Under the pieces are notes generated by a model. That model saw nothing but the letters and a program-made list of their open reading frames with translations, searched no databases and was not told where the DNA came from. From NCBI GenBank assembly GCA_032622095.1, contig CP136068.1, positions 56,878,025 through 56,942,024 on the forward strand: a stretch of DNA of 64,000 nt, given 5' to 3'. The stretch comes from Siphonodentalium dalli (Eukaryota > Mollusca > Scaphopoda > Gadilida > Siphonodentaliidae). A program made the translations under genes and the position numbers. Each line of letters begins with the position of its first letter. The stretch's first letter is position 1. This document shows, one piece after another, positions 46,346-59,135 of this stretch.

Positions 46346-47599
46346 ATCCACACTGTATTCAGTTGACATTTTCTTAGCATAATGGACCAGAATAGCCAAA
46401 TATTATGGTCCATCTCAATTCTGTCTCAAAGTTCTGCCCATTTCCTTTCAATAACTATGGCCAAAATCACAAAAGAGGTGCTCGGCAAAATTACATACTT
46501 TAAAATGAATACGGAAGTGGGACAACCAGAATAGAACATTTAGTTGTCAGTTAATTAACTAACACGTATAATAACCAAGCGAGTCACATTTTGCTACATT
46601 TTCGGATAATACAGAGAATGTTCGGGATATATGTAAAAAAAATTAACATTTTACAAATTTGGTTGCCATTTTGGAAGCCATCTTGAGCAATTTGGTCTAT
46701 AAACACCGTAGTGAGACACATTTAAGATAGACCAAAACAATAAACACCTTTCAATCCAAAGATAGTTATATTTTACCTGAAAAAATGGTCCAAACCTGAA
46801 AAGTTAATTTTTGCCAATATTTATGTCAAGTTTTTGAGAGAAAAGTCCAATATTTTTGACGATGTCAGTAGTGACAATAGTAACAATTAACCATGGTGCA
46901 TCAGACATGTTAGTATTCAATGTATAGAATGCAGAATTGCCCATTTTATACATCAACCACAACTTGCAAACGATTGCAGGAGACGCTGGTGGAATATTTA
47001 CCATTTTCCATATTTTGGCGGCCATATTGGCAGCCAATTTGAGCCAAAGTAAGAATTTTGGTTCTAGTGATTTGGAATATTCATAGATAATGATATGTCT
47101 CACTTACATTACAAAGTTATGTTCATTTCTTGTTGAAATATGACTAGAATCCCAATTGTGATTTTTTTTGTGAAATTTTATACCGCATCCTGTAAAATCG
47201 AAGTTTTGAGGGATCGGAAGGGGCTAGGACCACAATAATTGCATATTTAATTGCTCCAATGGTCGGTTAATATAACAAGAAATTCAATTAATTGAGGAAA
47301 AACACCCACTGTCCCGAGTGGTATTGTTAAGCTATTGGAGGGTCTTCCACTTCGCATGCAAAATAGCAAAATATTATTAATTGATGACTGATGTACATGT
47401 ACAGTACACACATAGTAATAACAATTAACGTTATGATTTGAAACTAACCATGATAGGATATTGACAGTAAGGTGGTATTAACTACTACGAGTGGTATTAG
47501 TAATAATAGTACCATTCTAGCATAATATATGTGTACATGATGTATGGGAAATATTAAAGGACAAAACAATAGTTACAATACAATTAGAACCTTTTTTTT

Positions 47600-48085
47600 T
47601 TATTAATCGCAAGAAGAGCTAATTGCGCTTAAGCACAATAAGGGAATCTCTATTGTGCTTAAGCGCAATAAGGATATATTTAACTGTACTCAAGCGCAAT
47701 AATGGAATTTACAAATTGCGCTTATATAATAAAACCCAATAAGGAATCTCTTAATAAGGAATATATTATATATAGTACATAAACTCCCTATAATTCAGGT
47801 GGTGTAGTCCATCTCCATGGTACAATGGGTGGAACAAATATAGGATTATTCTACTATTTGCACAAGGGTGATCTAATGAGAGAGATATTAATTGCGCTTA
47901 AGTGCAATATTGATGTAATTTCGCTTACGTGTAATAAGGAATGTCTTATTACACTTAAGCGCAATAAGAATATTCCTTATTGCACAGGAATATCACATTG
48001 TGCTTAAGCGCAATAATGTATCTCTAACTGCGCTTAAGCACAATAACTGAAGGAATATTCTTATTGGGCTTGAGCTCAATTAGAG
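47600..48085. repeat. GCGCTTAAGCGC palindrome cluster in A'
   Basis: Counterpart of 1720-2125; motifs such as TTGTGCTTAAGCGCAATAA repeat about ten times. Confidence 0.8.
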
Positions 48086-48552
48086 ATTCCTTAAGTTATT
48101 GCAGTTAATCGAAATTGTCTATTAAATGTCAAGTTGGTTTCCCATAGAGATCATCAACGATGTCTATGCGCAAGGGACCTACGCCAGTCTTCTCTGTTGG
48201 GATTCCAATTGTTGGCTTATTAAATACAGTATGCACATATGCTTAAGATACAGTTGTGCACGAAGCGCGCTCCCGTATGTCGGGTTTTGGATCCCAGTGA
48301 ATTAAAATATCATTGAAATAATCGGTTTCCCCCTCCCCCCAATAAACATCCATATATTGAATATACATGTTTTTGGAGCAGAATTAGATAGTCCATATTG
48401 GACACCATCATGGAATTTAATTTTTTTATTTAATTTTCACACATAGTTATTAGTTATGTGGAATCGTGGATGGCGTTATCATTAAACATCACACCCTTAT
48501 ATTGATTATGTGGATAGAGTTATCATTAAACCTCACATCCTTATATTGGTTA

Positions 48553-48681
48553 CAGTAATGCCCAAAGTAATTGACCACTTAACCACAGCATAATTATTGG
48601 TAATTTTTCAGGATTTAAAAGCCTGAAAAATTACCCATAATTCTGCTGTGGTTAAGTGGTCAATTACTTTGGACATTACTG
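48553..48681. mobile_element. TA-target MITE family M1, copy 2 (129 bp)
   Basis: CAGTAATGCCC...GGACATTACTG flanked by TA (48551-48552, 48682-48683). It inserted into the 45-bp minisatellite; the unoccupied unit in copy A ('GCATAACCAATATAAGG', near 983) shows the single TA. The arms share 'CCACTTAACCACAGCA'. Confidence 0.9.
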
Positions 48682-48959
48682 TATGTGGATGGAGTTATCA
48701 TTACACCTCACATCCTTATATTGGTTAGGTTATGTAGATGTGAGTTATCATTAAACCTCACATCAGTGTGTTGGGGATTTTGGACCTTGACTTGGGACCT
48801 TTGGTTTTTAACGCAACAAATGCGAGTACACCTTATACACAAGTTTCTTGGATAAGATGAGTTTGAAGCCTGCTTACATTTCGAAATGTTGTCAGTTTTG
48901 TATCGTCTGCAGCGGAACTCGGCATGTTGAAGCAAAAGTTACAAGAGATAAAATATGTA

Positions 48960-49840
48960 CGTAACGAGACTATAATACAAATGAAAAAATAAATTGAGGG
49001 AGGAGTGGGCGATACAGGGAACTAAGGGTTGAACCAATATAAATTTGTAGAGCGATAACGACCAATGTTGACATATCATGCATCTCAACTCTACTGTTGC
49101 AACAAGGCTATAAAATGGGGGGGGGGGGGGTGTCATAATCTTAGTTATCTCTATATAGTGCCAGAATAGTCATTTATGGACTTCTATAGTGGTACAATGC
49201 AAATTGGAATCAAATGATAAAAATATGTATGTATTAACACAACTACGGTATACCGATGAAAATAAAAATAATAATTTAGGCCGGGATTAGATGTTGGGTT
49301 GGTTAAATAGACTCGGAGAAAAAGGGGAACGATGAACTGCCATAAATTAGTAGAGCGACAGCGATCAATGTTGCCATGTGATGCATCGCGACTGTACTGT
49401 AGCGGCAATGATATCAAATTGGGGGGGGGGGTCTGAAATTATCTTTATCTCTATAGATGGCACCAGGATTATATAGAAAGGAATAGCAATTGATATACGT
49501 ATACCGTATACTATAGTAATACCATAGACATATACATGTAAGTACAAGTATCACGTGATAAAATATTACGTAACTTGACTATAGCGATGAAAAAAATTGG
49601 ACGGGATTAGAGGTTCGGTTGGTTATATGTGGATAATTGGATATGGAATTCATACCGATGAGACGATAAAAATTAGTGGAGCGATAAAGACCAATGTTAA
49701 CACTTAGTCAGGCTGCATGGGGGTTGATACGATAGACCGAAATAAATTTGTCGGGTGATAATGACCAATGTTGACGTATAAAGTAACGCGACTGTACTGT
49801 CACACAATTATCAGGTAGAACTTGTCAAATATGGACTCTG
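48960..49840. repeat. Three diverged tandem units in A'
   Basis: Units near 48960-49140, 49184-49440 and 49560-49810 share 'GAGCGATAA/CGACCAATGTTG' and 'CGACTGTACTGT'; two carry G runs (near 49118 and 49420). Confidence 0.65.
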
Positions 49841-49884
49841 GTGGCCAATATGGAACAGTTCAGAAAACATTCGCAGGGCCCTAA

Positions 49885-50415
49885 AATTTATTTAACATGG
49901 GATCTGCCATTAAAATTGATTTATGTCGATAAAATTCTTATTTTTCAAAATTTGAAGCTGATACTTGGTGTGTCTGTGTGGAATACTTATATATTCCTAA
50001 AATGACAGGGTACAGCACGTAATTATTTTTTAGATGGAAGAAATTAATTTTTTTCGATGATAAATTTTAACATGGGATTTGCTATTCAAATCGATTTATG
50101 TCGATAAAACTCTTATTTTTCAAAATTTTGAGCTGAGACTTGGTGTGTCTGAGTGGAATACTTATATATTCCTAAATTGACAGGGTACAGCACGTAATTA
50201 TTTTTTAGATGGAAGAAATTATTTTTTTTCGATGATAAATTTTAACACGGGATTTTCCCATTCAAATCGATTTATGTCGATAAAACTGTTATTTTTCAAA
50301 ATTTTAAGCTGAGACTGAGGTATGTCTGCGTGGAATACTTATATATTCCTAAAATGACAGGGTCCAGCACGTAATTATCTTTTAGATGGAAGAAATTGAT
50401 TTGTTTCCATGATAA
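49885..50415. repeat. Tandem repeat, 174-bp period, three copies
   Basis: 'AACATGGGAT', 'GATTTATGTCGATAAAA' and 'ACTTATATATTCCTAAA' recur at 174-bp spacing (49895, 50069, 50243). No gene. Confidence 0.85.
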
Positions 50416-51241
50416 AAATCGAGCGTGTTCTGTGCCGCAGGCAGTGTGCGCTCAAAATGTAAACAACTTTCTCAAGTGTCGTTTTGGTCAACATATCGCT
50501 TTCTCGACGGGGAGATCTGATCCGAATAATAGCTAAGATGTATTTAGATAGAATTATTGAAAGAATTTGACCGATTATTGTGCATTTTGAGAGAAACGAG
50601 TGAAGAAAACGTTTAGTCAAACACGCGAATTCTGCCAATTAGTTGAAGACGAGCGCTGTCGGAATCAGATAATCTACAGATTGACAACAAATGCAGGCCT
50701 GAAACTCACCTTTTTGGGAGGTAAATCCCACTTATTAGATATCAAAACAATCCTTCCTAAGCACATTCCACAAGTTTTTAATATCTTAGGACACAGTAAC
50801 AGTCAAAATGAATGAATTTAAATCACGATTCCGAGACGAAGCGAGACATGTACTGTGTACGATTTTTGACTCATTTTGAGGCGCATTGGTTACGATGACG
50901 TCATTTGCGTTGCCCCACAACCTTAACCCTTTCCAATGCCAACGGCATTTCAATTGGTTGAAATTAAAATTTTCTCAAGTTCCAGCTCAACCTGAATCTA
51001 GTTACCCAATTGGTAGAATTACTTTAGCAGTACAATTTAGTTTTATCAATTATAACTATAATTTTATTGACGATATGAGCTCAACATCATAATATGAAAC
51101 TGTTTATGGCGGTGTTATCCAAACGTGTGCTTTGATAATGGTTATAATTTTATTTTGCGATCAAACGTCAGTGCAGCTCAGCAGAAACGCATAGGCACTA
51201 TTTCAATTCAGCAGAAACGCATGAGTCCTACGATAATAGTA
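50416..51241. other. Gene-free part of the A' extension
   Basis: ORFs of 71-87 codons overlap on both strands here and show no family signature; the 71-codon one starts with GTG. I cannot call a gene. Confidence 0.35.
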
Positions 51242-51279
51242 CACCCACTGAACGCGCTTCGCGCGTTGGTCAGTGGGTG
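51242..51279. repeat. Terminal hairpin CACCCACTGA...TCAGTGGGTG
   Basis: A 38-base imperfect palindrome with GCGC-TTC-GCGC at its tip, at the right edge of the insert. The left edge of the insert also carries CACCCACTG (near 47309). Confidence 0.7.
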
Positions 51280-51732
51280 AAAAAACACAAAATAAAGTTG
51301 CATTACTCAACCAGTTCCAAACAGCATGAATTGAACTAGAAGATATTTGTGAGAAAATGTCATATTTTCAACTTCCGGCGGCCATCTTATGTAAATTTAG
51401 ATATGTTTTGGCCCAAATGAACCGTGGTCACCTCCCAACTATAATTGTATTGAGAAAACTGTGAGAAGATGCGATTTTCACAAGAAAAGGATGGCATAAA
51501 TCACCCAACCCAAAAACTGAGATTTTCAAAAAGGTCAAGGTCAAATTGGAGGTCAAGGTGACCTCCAAAATCTGGAACCAGCCAGTTTAGTGATACTCAC
51601 CAACCACTTAACAAACTCTGAAAGTTTGGCGCTTCTATCACAAAGTGAACGATTTTGCAATGATTCAATTCTATATTGAGATATACATATACGCATACGA
51701 CATATAATCATGCTACATGTATAACATCATGA

Positions 51733-52218
51733 CCGGGACGGTGTGAACAATGGAAAGTTTCTCATGTTACTGTTTTCACCAACTACAATGTTTATGGTAT
51801 TTTTTGCAGACGGGATGATGTTGAAACACTCGATGGTGACAGTCTCAGAAAAGAAAATTTCAACCATAAACAATGTCGACATCTTGATACATGTATCATC
51901 ATCTCACTACGTACATGGCAACAGAATACTGACAACTATCGCCACCGTAACGACCATATGGACCACTCTCAAGATTCCTCCCTGATGACATTCCGAACAT
52001 TCATGTTGCTGTCGCCACGTGCTTGCTTCGTTTCCGCCAGTGCCTCGATTTCGAGACCTGATCTGAGTTGCATGGTCGTGCTGCGTTCGAGAAAATGTAC
52101 TTGCCAGAAAGGATTGTCACTGAAGATTCATTGTTGGGTGTTGTGTATTTTACCTCGCGTTATAATTACGCTTTGTTTTGTGGGTGAGTGGGCGATATAT
52201 GGTAGACAATTTGAATAG
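51733..52218 (+). other. 161-codon open frame without a convincing start
   Basis: The frame is open from after a TGA at 51730 to a stop at 52218; its first ATG is at 51958, leaving 86 codons. A splice-acceptor-like TTTTTTGCAG lies at about 51800-51810. A second frame (51743-51985) is also open. I see no domain. It could be a decayed exon or chance. Confidence 0.2.
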
Positions 52219-52505
52219 TGCTATTCCCGATCATATCCCCTTTAGTCTCTCGTTGATTTCATCATTATTTCTGGTTCAAGTTAAAATAGCCACGAAACGG
52301 CGAAAAAATACTTTTTTACCCCGTCTGCAGAACGCATGACAGAGACAAACAGAAACAAATAGCCAACTTCGTCAATACAAACGACGCGAAACCCCAATAG
52401 ATTACCACCCCCTCTCGTCGCCTCTCATCATGCAATGCACAACTTTGTACAGGTACACTTTTTTCTTCGTGTTTAAGACTGCACCCCATAGTATCTATAT
52501 AATAA

Positions 52506-52805
52506 GGCTGAAAGGGGTCACTCTCACCAAAACAAATGCTGAAGGGTACAGAGGTTTTGAAAATGTGCTGAAGGTTACACATGTTTTGATATCTCGTTCT
52601 TTCAGTTTTCATGTCTGTCATAATTTCTGTGCCTGCATATGTTCCAAGGAAAATCAAAATGAACTGAAAACGAACTGCTGATGGGCGCTATACTTTCAGG
52701 TACACTTAAAGTAACTGCCGAACACAAACCCTGTGTACCCTTCGGCACATTCTCAATTCATGTGCACCCTTCAGCACCTTTTATGGTGAGAGTGAACTAT
52801 TCGGC
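52506..52805. mobile_element. MITE family M2, copy 2
   Basis: Same termini (GCTGAAAGGGGTCACTCTCA) and 'TGCTGAAGGGTACA' repeats as 4069-4392; core homology around 'CTGCTGATGGGCGC'. Confidence 0.85.
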
Positions 52806-52968
52806 TATATTGTCATGAGGCCATAACCACGATACTCGTTTAACCATGGGATCGATCTATGATTATCCCCTGTGATTTTTTTTTAATTTCATGCATGTGG
52901 GAAGGTATAATAGACTAGACTAGTGCAGAGTCGAAGGGGCCCGATAACTCATTTCGTAAGGTGTAATG

Positions 52969-53420
52969 GCGCATTACGTTATCATGACTGGTTATTATGT
53001 CGCATTATGTTAACACGATTGGTTCATGTCGCATTATGTTAACATGACTGGTTCATGTCACATTAGGTTAACACGACTGGTTCATGTTGCAATACGTTAA
53101 CACGACAGCATGGTTAATGTCGCATTGTGTTAACACGGCTGGTTCATGTCACATCAGGTTAACACGATTAGTTATCATGTCGCATAAGGTTAACACGGTT
53201 GGTTCTCATGTCGCATTACGTTAGCATAACTGGTTCTCGTGTCGAATTACGTTAATACGACTGGTTCTCATGTCGCATTACGTTCACATGACTGGTTCTC
53301 ATGTCGCATAGGTTAACACGACTGGTTCTCATGTCGCATTAGGTTAACACGACTGGTTCATGTACCATTAGGTTAACATGACTGATTCTCATGTCGCATT
53401 AGGTTAACATGACTGGTTCT
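52969..53420. repeat. Minisatellite, ~30-bp unit
   Basis: About 15 copies of 'TCGCATTACGTTAACACGAC' plus 'TGGTTCATG', with variable length. Confidence 0.9.
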
Positions 53421-56400
53421 AAACGATGTATGCATAATCTAATCAGCTTTCAATCCACGGAAAACGAGTTACAGTTAAGACGGACGCGAACGCATTTTTA
53501 CTCTATAAGTGGCATAACTGCAAAACAAAAAATGGACGAACCCCATTCCATGTGAATACCCTTTATATAGTTGTGGTTCGTCTGCATCCCAAACATAATT
53601 TGAATCCGAGCACAGATATGTGAGATATAGAGATTCAAAGTTCGGAAGGACGCGCATGCATTTTTCACTCAATAAGTGGCATAGCTCTACAAAAATAATG
53701 GGTATACCGATGACTGATATATGAAGCACCAAGCTTCGGGCGGACGGACGACTCTACCCCCATAAATGTATGCACTTGTGAGGTGACCTTCATATATGAG
53801 CTGCAGACAATCCTCCTGGGTTTCGACGTCCACTGCTCGAGAAGTATAATGGGGTGCAGGCCAAATTACTGGGGTGCGATAACTTTCTTGTTGATGAGTC
53901 AAACTTCATTCAATAAATAATGAATTTTTGTGTCAGTTTTTACATGATGATAATCTATAAAACTACCGTCTGTGGTGTTGCCAAATACGGTGCACACCGC
54001 AAACCAATGATAACCGATTGGCTTAACTGATGTCTCATGATATATAGGCATACGTTATACGTAAAAATACATTTGTGAGGAACGAGGAATCGGCGAAAAT
54101 TCAGCTTCATATTATGATTTAAAATTCGAGCTTGGCGTCATCTAAAAGTCAAAAATTCTTTGTATATAATGTTCAAAACCGCCAAGCTCGACTATGAGAG
54201 TGATAAATGATAACCATTCAACATGTTTCGAATAAAAAACTTAGTCCAACTGGTGTTTAAAAAGAGAAATCGACCAAAAATCGACAAGAAATCTGCGTAA
54301 AAAGACGATGTTTTGATTTTGTGACCACGCCCCCTATTAACCAACCAATCGGGGACATTACTGCCACTATTGTCGATTAATTTACGAAAATGGGCCATAT
54401 AAGTAATTAACTGGTGCTATTCCCGCATAATTCACGCGAAAACAGCGTTTAGAAGGCTTTTAAAAAATTTCAAACCGCCAAGCTTGTCTTTTAGTCATCT
54501 GCCTTAAAAACTGCCAAGCTTGGCGCCAAGCTTGCATTTTAGCCACTCTCTAAAATGTACGTTAATTTTTACTTGTGAGGGGAAAAACCAAAATCTTCAT
54601 CTACAGCTCAGAATTGCATTTTATACTCATATCAACATTATCATTTTCTAGGTGCACTTTTCCACAAGCATTATATCCCAAAAAAACGCATTGAAGTCAC
54701 GAAAATACAACTTCGAACACAATGTACGTAATAAAACGGCACCATTTGTTTTCATTGGGATTCTGGAATCGGAAACGAAATGGCCGGAAAAGGTATATTG
54801 TGTTATCTTAACTACTAAACAAAAATACAGGCATTGCTTTCTCTTCGTTTTAATCACCAAACTTATGAAGTATCATATACAGTATGCAAATTTTACGCGA
54901 CCGCTGACTAAAACGTTAAACCGGCACAAACGAAACGCGATCTCAAATTTATAGAAAATATAAGAAACATGCAAAACACTCATTTTCAGCGCTATATCGT
55001 CTGTCGACGAATTTGTTTCGAAATCATCCTCGTAAGTATGTTTTTAAATATCGCTTACAATATTGGGACTCGAACGAGCCATGACCGTTTAATCTTCTCA
55101 TATTCTTCAATTTAAGAGAACGCGAGCTTATGGCCCATATAATAACTGAGGTCACTGCATGGGTGGTGGTCGTATTGGATTCATCCAGCTCCGTTCCGTG
55201 GTTTTAGTGCTTTAGGTCAAAGTTTTGGAGTAGCATTTCCATATATGGAGCTTTTTAGTTATTCATGACTTCCATATATGAAATTCTACTCCACAGCATT
55301 GACATATGTAGCACTAAAACCTTGGAACCGGAATGGTGGATCAATATGGCCGCGAGTTAGTGTCAGGGCGTATTGTACAGCGATATTTATAATCGTTATA
55401 AATAGACTGTTAACCCATTCCGTGTATGCTGACTTTTTATAGATGCAATATCAATTATTATGAGGATGTTGTTGACACCTTTGATAAACATAGTACCACT
55501 TGGTTCAAACCATTATGATGGGTTCAAATATAAGAATATACAGTTCTTGCGAAGTTTTCAACTTGCTGTGTATATATAAGTGGGTCGTGTGAGTGTATAA
55601 GCAGTTTGGTACATGTTTTAAAGCATTTTTATATGCATGTGCCGAAAGCAGTGGAGTTCTAAGTAACTATTATTTCATAATGGTAAACGACTCAATGCAT
55701 GGTCATTAACTGTCTTGTATTTTTGGTGTGACTACTCCTAAGGCCTAGACGCACATTTTTCCTAAAATTATTAATATTTCAACAGGGATTTCCCCAAAAT
55801 ATGTCTGGATTTTTTGTTATATCACCATCTATTATATGAATCGGGTATATGGTACACGTGATTGGATTCGTCTGGTGTGATAAACTAAAACATGTGATTT
55901 TTCTCCCAATATAACACATGATTTACACCAAATAATGGTTGGAAATTTAAATATCAGCGAGTTTTCCAGTCTGAAATATTTGCAGACATTAAATTCCGAA
56001 TTGTTGAACAGTTTTACTGCTGGGTGGTGTTCTGGGGTGGTGAAACACCAACAAGCCAACCAGCTCGCATCGTTCCTGTATGTGCAATAGTCTGGTGAGT
56101 GAAACCGCTGGGGTATCATATTATCCTCGATTGTAGGCTATAGCTATGGGCAGCCGTTTGGTCGGAAAATACGTCAAATAAAAATTAATAGTTGATTGTT
56201 TAACTAAATACATGCATCAAGCATCAATGTAGGTATATTCCGTATTAATATCAATCTTTTCTAAATCAATATATTATTTCCCGACCAATGCATGGTGTTA
56301 ATTTCCAAACCAATAGTCTTTCTTATATTCAATATGAGACAATTTCATTCTAATATATATCGTTTTCTAATCAATGTTGATATAATGATAACCGCTGTCA

Positions 56401-58745
56401 ACATATGGTATAACAAAATTCCCAAAAAACGTGTTATTTATCAACATGTTGTTCAACGAAATATGGCCGTATTATCACGAAATGTTGCCATATTACCACT
56501 TGATTTTATAATTATCCATCTTCATCCGCAATTTTGTCAGAGACCTTCGATTTGACGTCTCTTTTCTGGGCCAAAAACATTTCGAGAAATAACAAATTTC
56601 AAAAATCGATATCTGATCACCCTGAGCTTTGATGGGTAGGTTCCTCGAATCAAATATTTTTTACCCCCTAAGCCAAAGAAATAGTAATTTGGGAGCGTTA
56701 TTTCGGTTTATGCATCTTTAATATAAGTCAATTTCCATTTATATCAATACACGACAATCCGAAACTAACAGCAGTCCATGAAAATCTAACAGTCAAATCC
56801 CGAACTAATATGAATCGATTTATAACCAATAGACAAAATCAAACAGACACAAGAGGGAGCTGCGTCATGATCAGTGGTCCGCCAATCTGACCTTTGCGAC
56901 CCAATCTGCAAGATAGAGTTCCCCCTTGCTACAATATTGCGGTCGAAACATCGATTACATTAAGCATTCCGTGCAATATTTTGATCGCTATTCTTAACAC
57001 TTGAGCGTTTCTGTTGGAAGATTTTTTATGTTGGAACAGAAAGTTAACTAATAATCTTCATAAGATATAGTATCTGTATAAACTTGTCGCCAATTCAGCT
57101 TAATGATTTGAATGTACTTTTATTATACATGTAAAGGCACGATATATATGGGAGGCCAAATTCACATTTAATAATGATTGCACTTAAGCACAATTAATTG
57201 CACTTAAGCGCAATTCATGGTTATATGTAACTAAACACCCCAGGGGCCTATAGTATAGAATACATTTTTTTGTAATATCAGAGTTAATTTGTGATTTACT
57301 AATTTTGTAATACATATTTTGTGTTCTATAGTATTCGATTGTATTTCTATCAGTGTATTTCGTTCATTGTAGATTGAAACTAAACATATGCCCAAAACTC
57401 TTTATATGCCAAATATATTGACATGTAATGACTTTTATGATCTTTTTTGGCGAACCATCTATATACCGGGATTCACTTGACCGGAAAATCTTTGCATTTG
57501 GTGGATAAAAAGGGGGCCTGAAAGTTTCATCTTTGCATGTTTCCATATATATAGTACTCGAACTCTACAGCTTTGTAATATGTAAAAAATCGCAATACGG
57601 AATGATAAAGTACTGACTAAGCGGGTTCTATAGTACAGCAATAATACCTTTTTGTAAAAAAAATCATTATTAGATTACAACTCCATAGGCTACATTATTT
57701 ATTTTTCACGTCGTGTTCACAACGATTTATCGTGCGAATAATGGTGAGTGCGATTAGCTGGATACATGTTCTTTGTAATGCGGTCACCGAATCTCAATTG
57801 TTAACCCATTGAGATGGTTTACGCTCAATGGAGTTGAAAGGAGATAGCCATGTCAGCGGCCTAGATTTTAATTATGAATGGAATTAAAGAGTTACAGTAA
57901 ATTGTCGGGCTTGGACTCTTTGTGTGAAGGTACACGGATACGGTGAATCGGGGGTGGTGGCTTTTCGTGTTGAAACAGCCACTGATAATTCCAGGCTAAG
58001 TTGCGTTAAGAATCAGTAGACCACAAATATTTACCATGACATTATGCAACCTATTTGAACCGCATGGCATTTGTGTGCTCAAGAAGTTTGCGTTCACCTT
58101 GTGGTCTGGACAATTTAATTTGGCCAATAGTGCCGCACATAATATTCCATGAGTGAATTCTTAGAAAAAATCGGGGTCCCCTGATCCTTAAAGGCCCACT
58201 TAATTTTCGAATCACCAGATCACATTATACACAACATATTCCATATTATAAACCATTTGAAAGAGGAAGCTCCAACACATTGTATTATTAACAGATCCGG
58301 TCAAATAAACTGGTACATGTTGTTTCTGTTGAGGTACGTACCAAGTTGTGTCCTGTATTTAATTTTTTATCCGGACTGTACTATAAAATATATTATACTC
58401 AATGGAAGGGGAATAACTCTATCACTTAGTTTGAATTCTGATTAATTCTGGGTTGACAAGGGGGGGGGGGTCTCGGAATGAATCTCTATGACTTGGTGGA
58501 CAGTCCTAGGCCACAGCTGCTTCTTATCCTGGTGGAATATATTTTTTTTGGTTCCTCTTCCAAATGGTATATAATATGGAATAATGTTATCTGGATATTC
58601 GAAAATTAAGTAGGCCTTTAACTTACCAATGTAGTAGTGCGTGTTGGTTATAAACCAAATGTCATAGCTTTACCTAAATGCAGCCGCTTGGTGGGGTATA
58701 AATTAAGTATAGGTATAGTTTAAGTAGATGGTGCAAAATATAGGC
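53421..58745. other. Gene-poor stretch with small repeats
   Basis: No gene recognised. Two 'CCGCCAAGCT' inverted motifs occur near 54130-54190 and 54470-54540. A MITE-like imperfect hairpin spans about 55171-55348 (arms share 'TTTTAGTGCT' and 'CCATATATG'). Two TTAAGC palindromes lie at 57176-57214. ORFs of 60-100 codons have no signature, and some begin with GTG. Confidence 0.4.
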
Positions 58746-59135
58746 CTATGTTTTAAAATCGAGGTTGGATTTCCCAGGAGATCCTGGACGAGGGAGTGTT
58801 GGTCCACATTGGAATTTCCAAATGAACACCCATCCTTGACACAGGTCGAAAATACCAAGTCCGAGAATAGCCATCGCACCCCCATCACGGGTTGAAATTT
58901 TCCAGCTGCATGATATCTCAAACTTTTCAACTATTATTCCAACTAATATTTCAGCCGCTGTCCCTGCACAAAGCTTGCTAGACAAATCAGGTTCCACCCG
59001 TGGTAATATTACTATATAAAGTTGATGTGGCCATTTGAAGGGCAACCGATATGCATGTTTGCCGACCATTTTCGACAAACCGCTAAGAAACATGTAACAT
59101 AAAACAACTGAAAATGGTAAGTATATATTCCACAT
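58746..59135 (-). CDS. Uncertain 129-residue ORF
   Basis: The longest ORF in the right third outside repeats. It starts with a hydrophobic segment ('YLPFSVVLCYMFLSG') that could be a signal peptide or membrane helix, then a mixed region with four cysteines and a Gly/Pro-rich end ('PRPGSPGKSN'). No family recognised. An acceptor-like TTTTCAG overlaps the first codons, and a second minus frame is also open, so chance or a partial exon are both possible. Confidence 0.2.
   Translation of the reverse strand: MWNIYLPFSVVLCYMFLSGLSKMVGKHAYRLPFKWPHQLYIVILPRVEPDLSSKLCAGTAAEILVGIIVEKFEISCSWKISTRDGGAMAILGLGIFDLCQGWVFIWKFQCGPTLPRPGSPGKSNLDFKT

Larger units (their letters stand above)
47283..51284. repeat. 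Inverted copy A' with right-hand extension, inserted in the foldback
   Basis: Interrupts the right arm of the foldback between 'GTTAATATA' and 'AACACAAAATAAAGTTGC', sequences that are contiguous in the left arm (about 42975-42990, reverse complement). 47283-49393 matches copy A; 49393-51284 corresponds to sequence beyond the window start. The ends carry CACCCACTG and its complement. Confidence 0.75.
42579..51660. mobile_element. Large composite foldback with minisatellite core
   Basis: The outer arms 42590-42985 and 51288-51655 are inverted copies (sharing 'AAAGTTTGGCGCTTCTATCA' in reverse and 'TTGGGAGGTGACCACGGTTC'). The next pair is about 43000-43720 and 46540-47280, and the core 43950-46345 is an inverted minisatellite. 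Without the ~4-kb insert at 47284-51284 the element would be ~5 kb. No coding region is recognised, and no convincing target duplication is seen. Confidence 0.75.
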
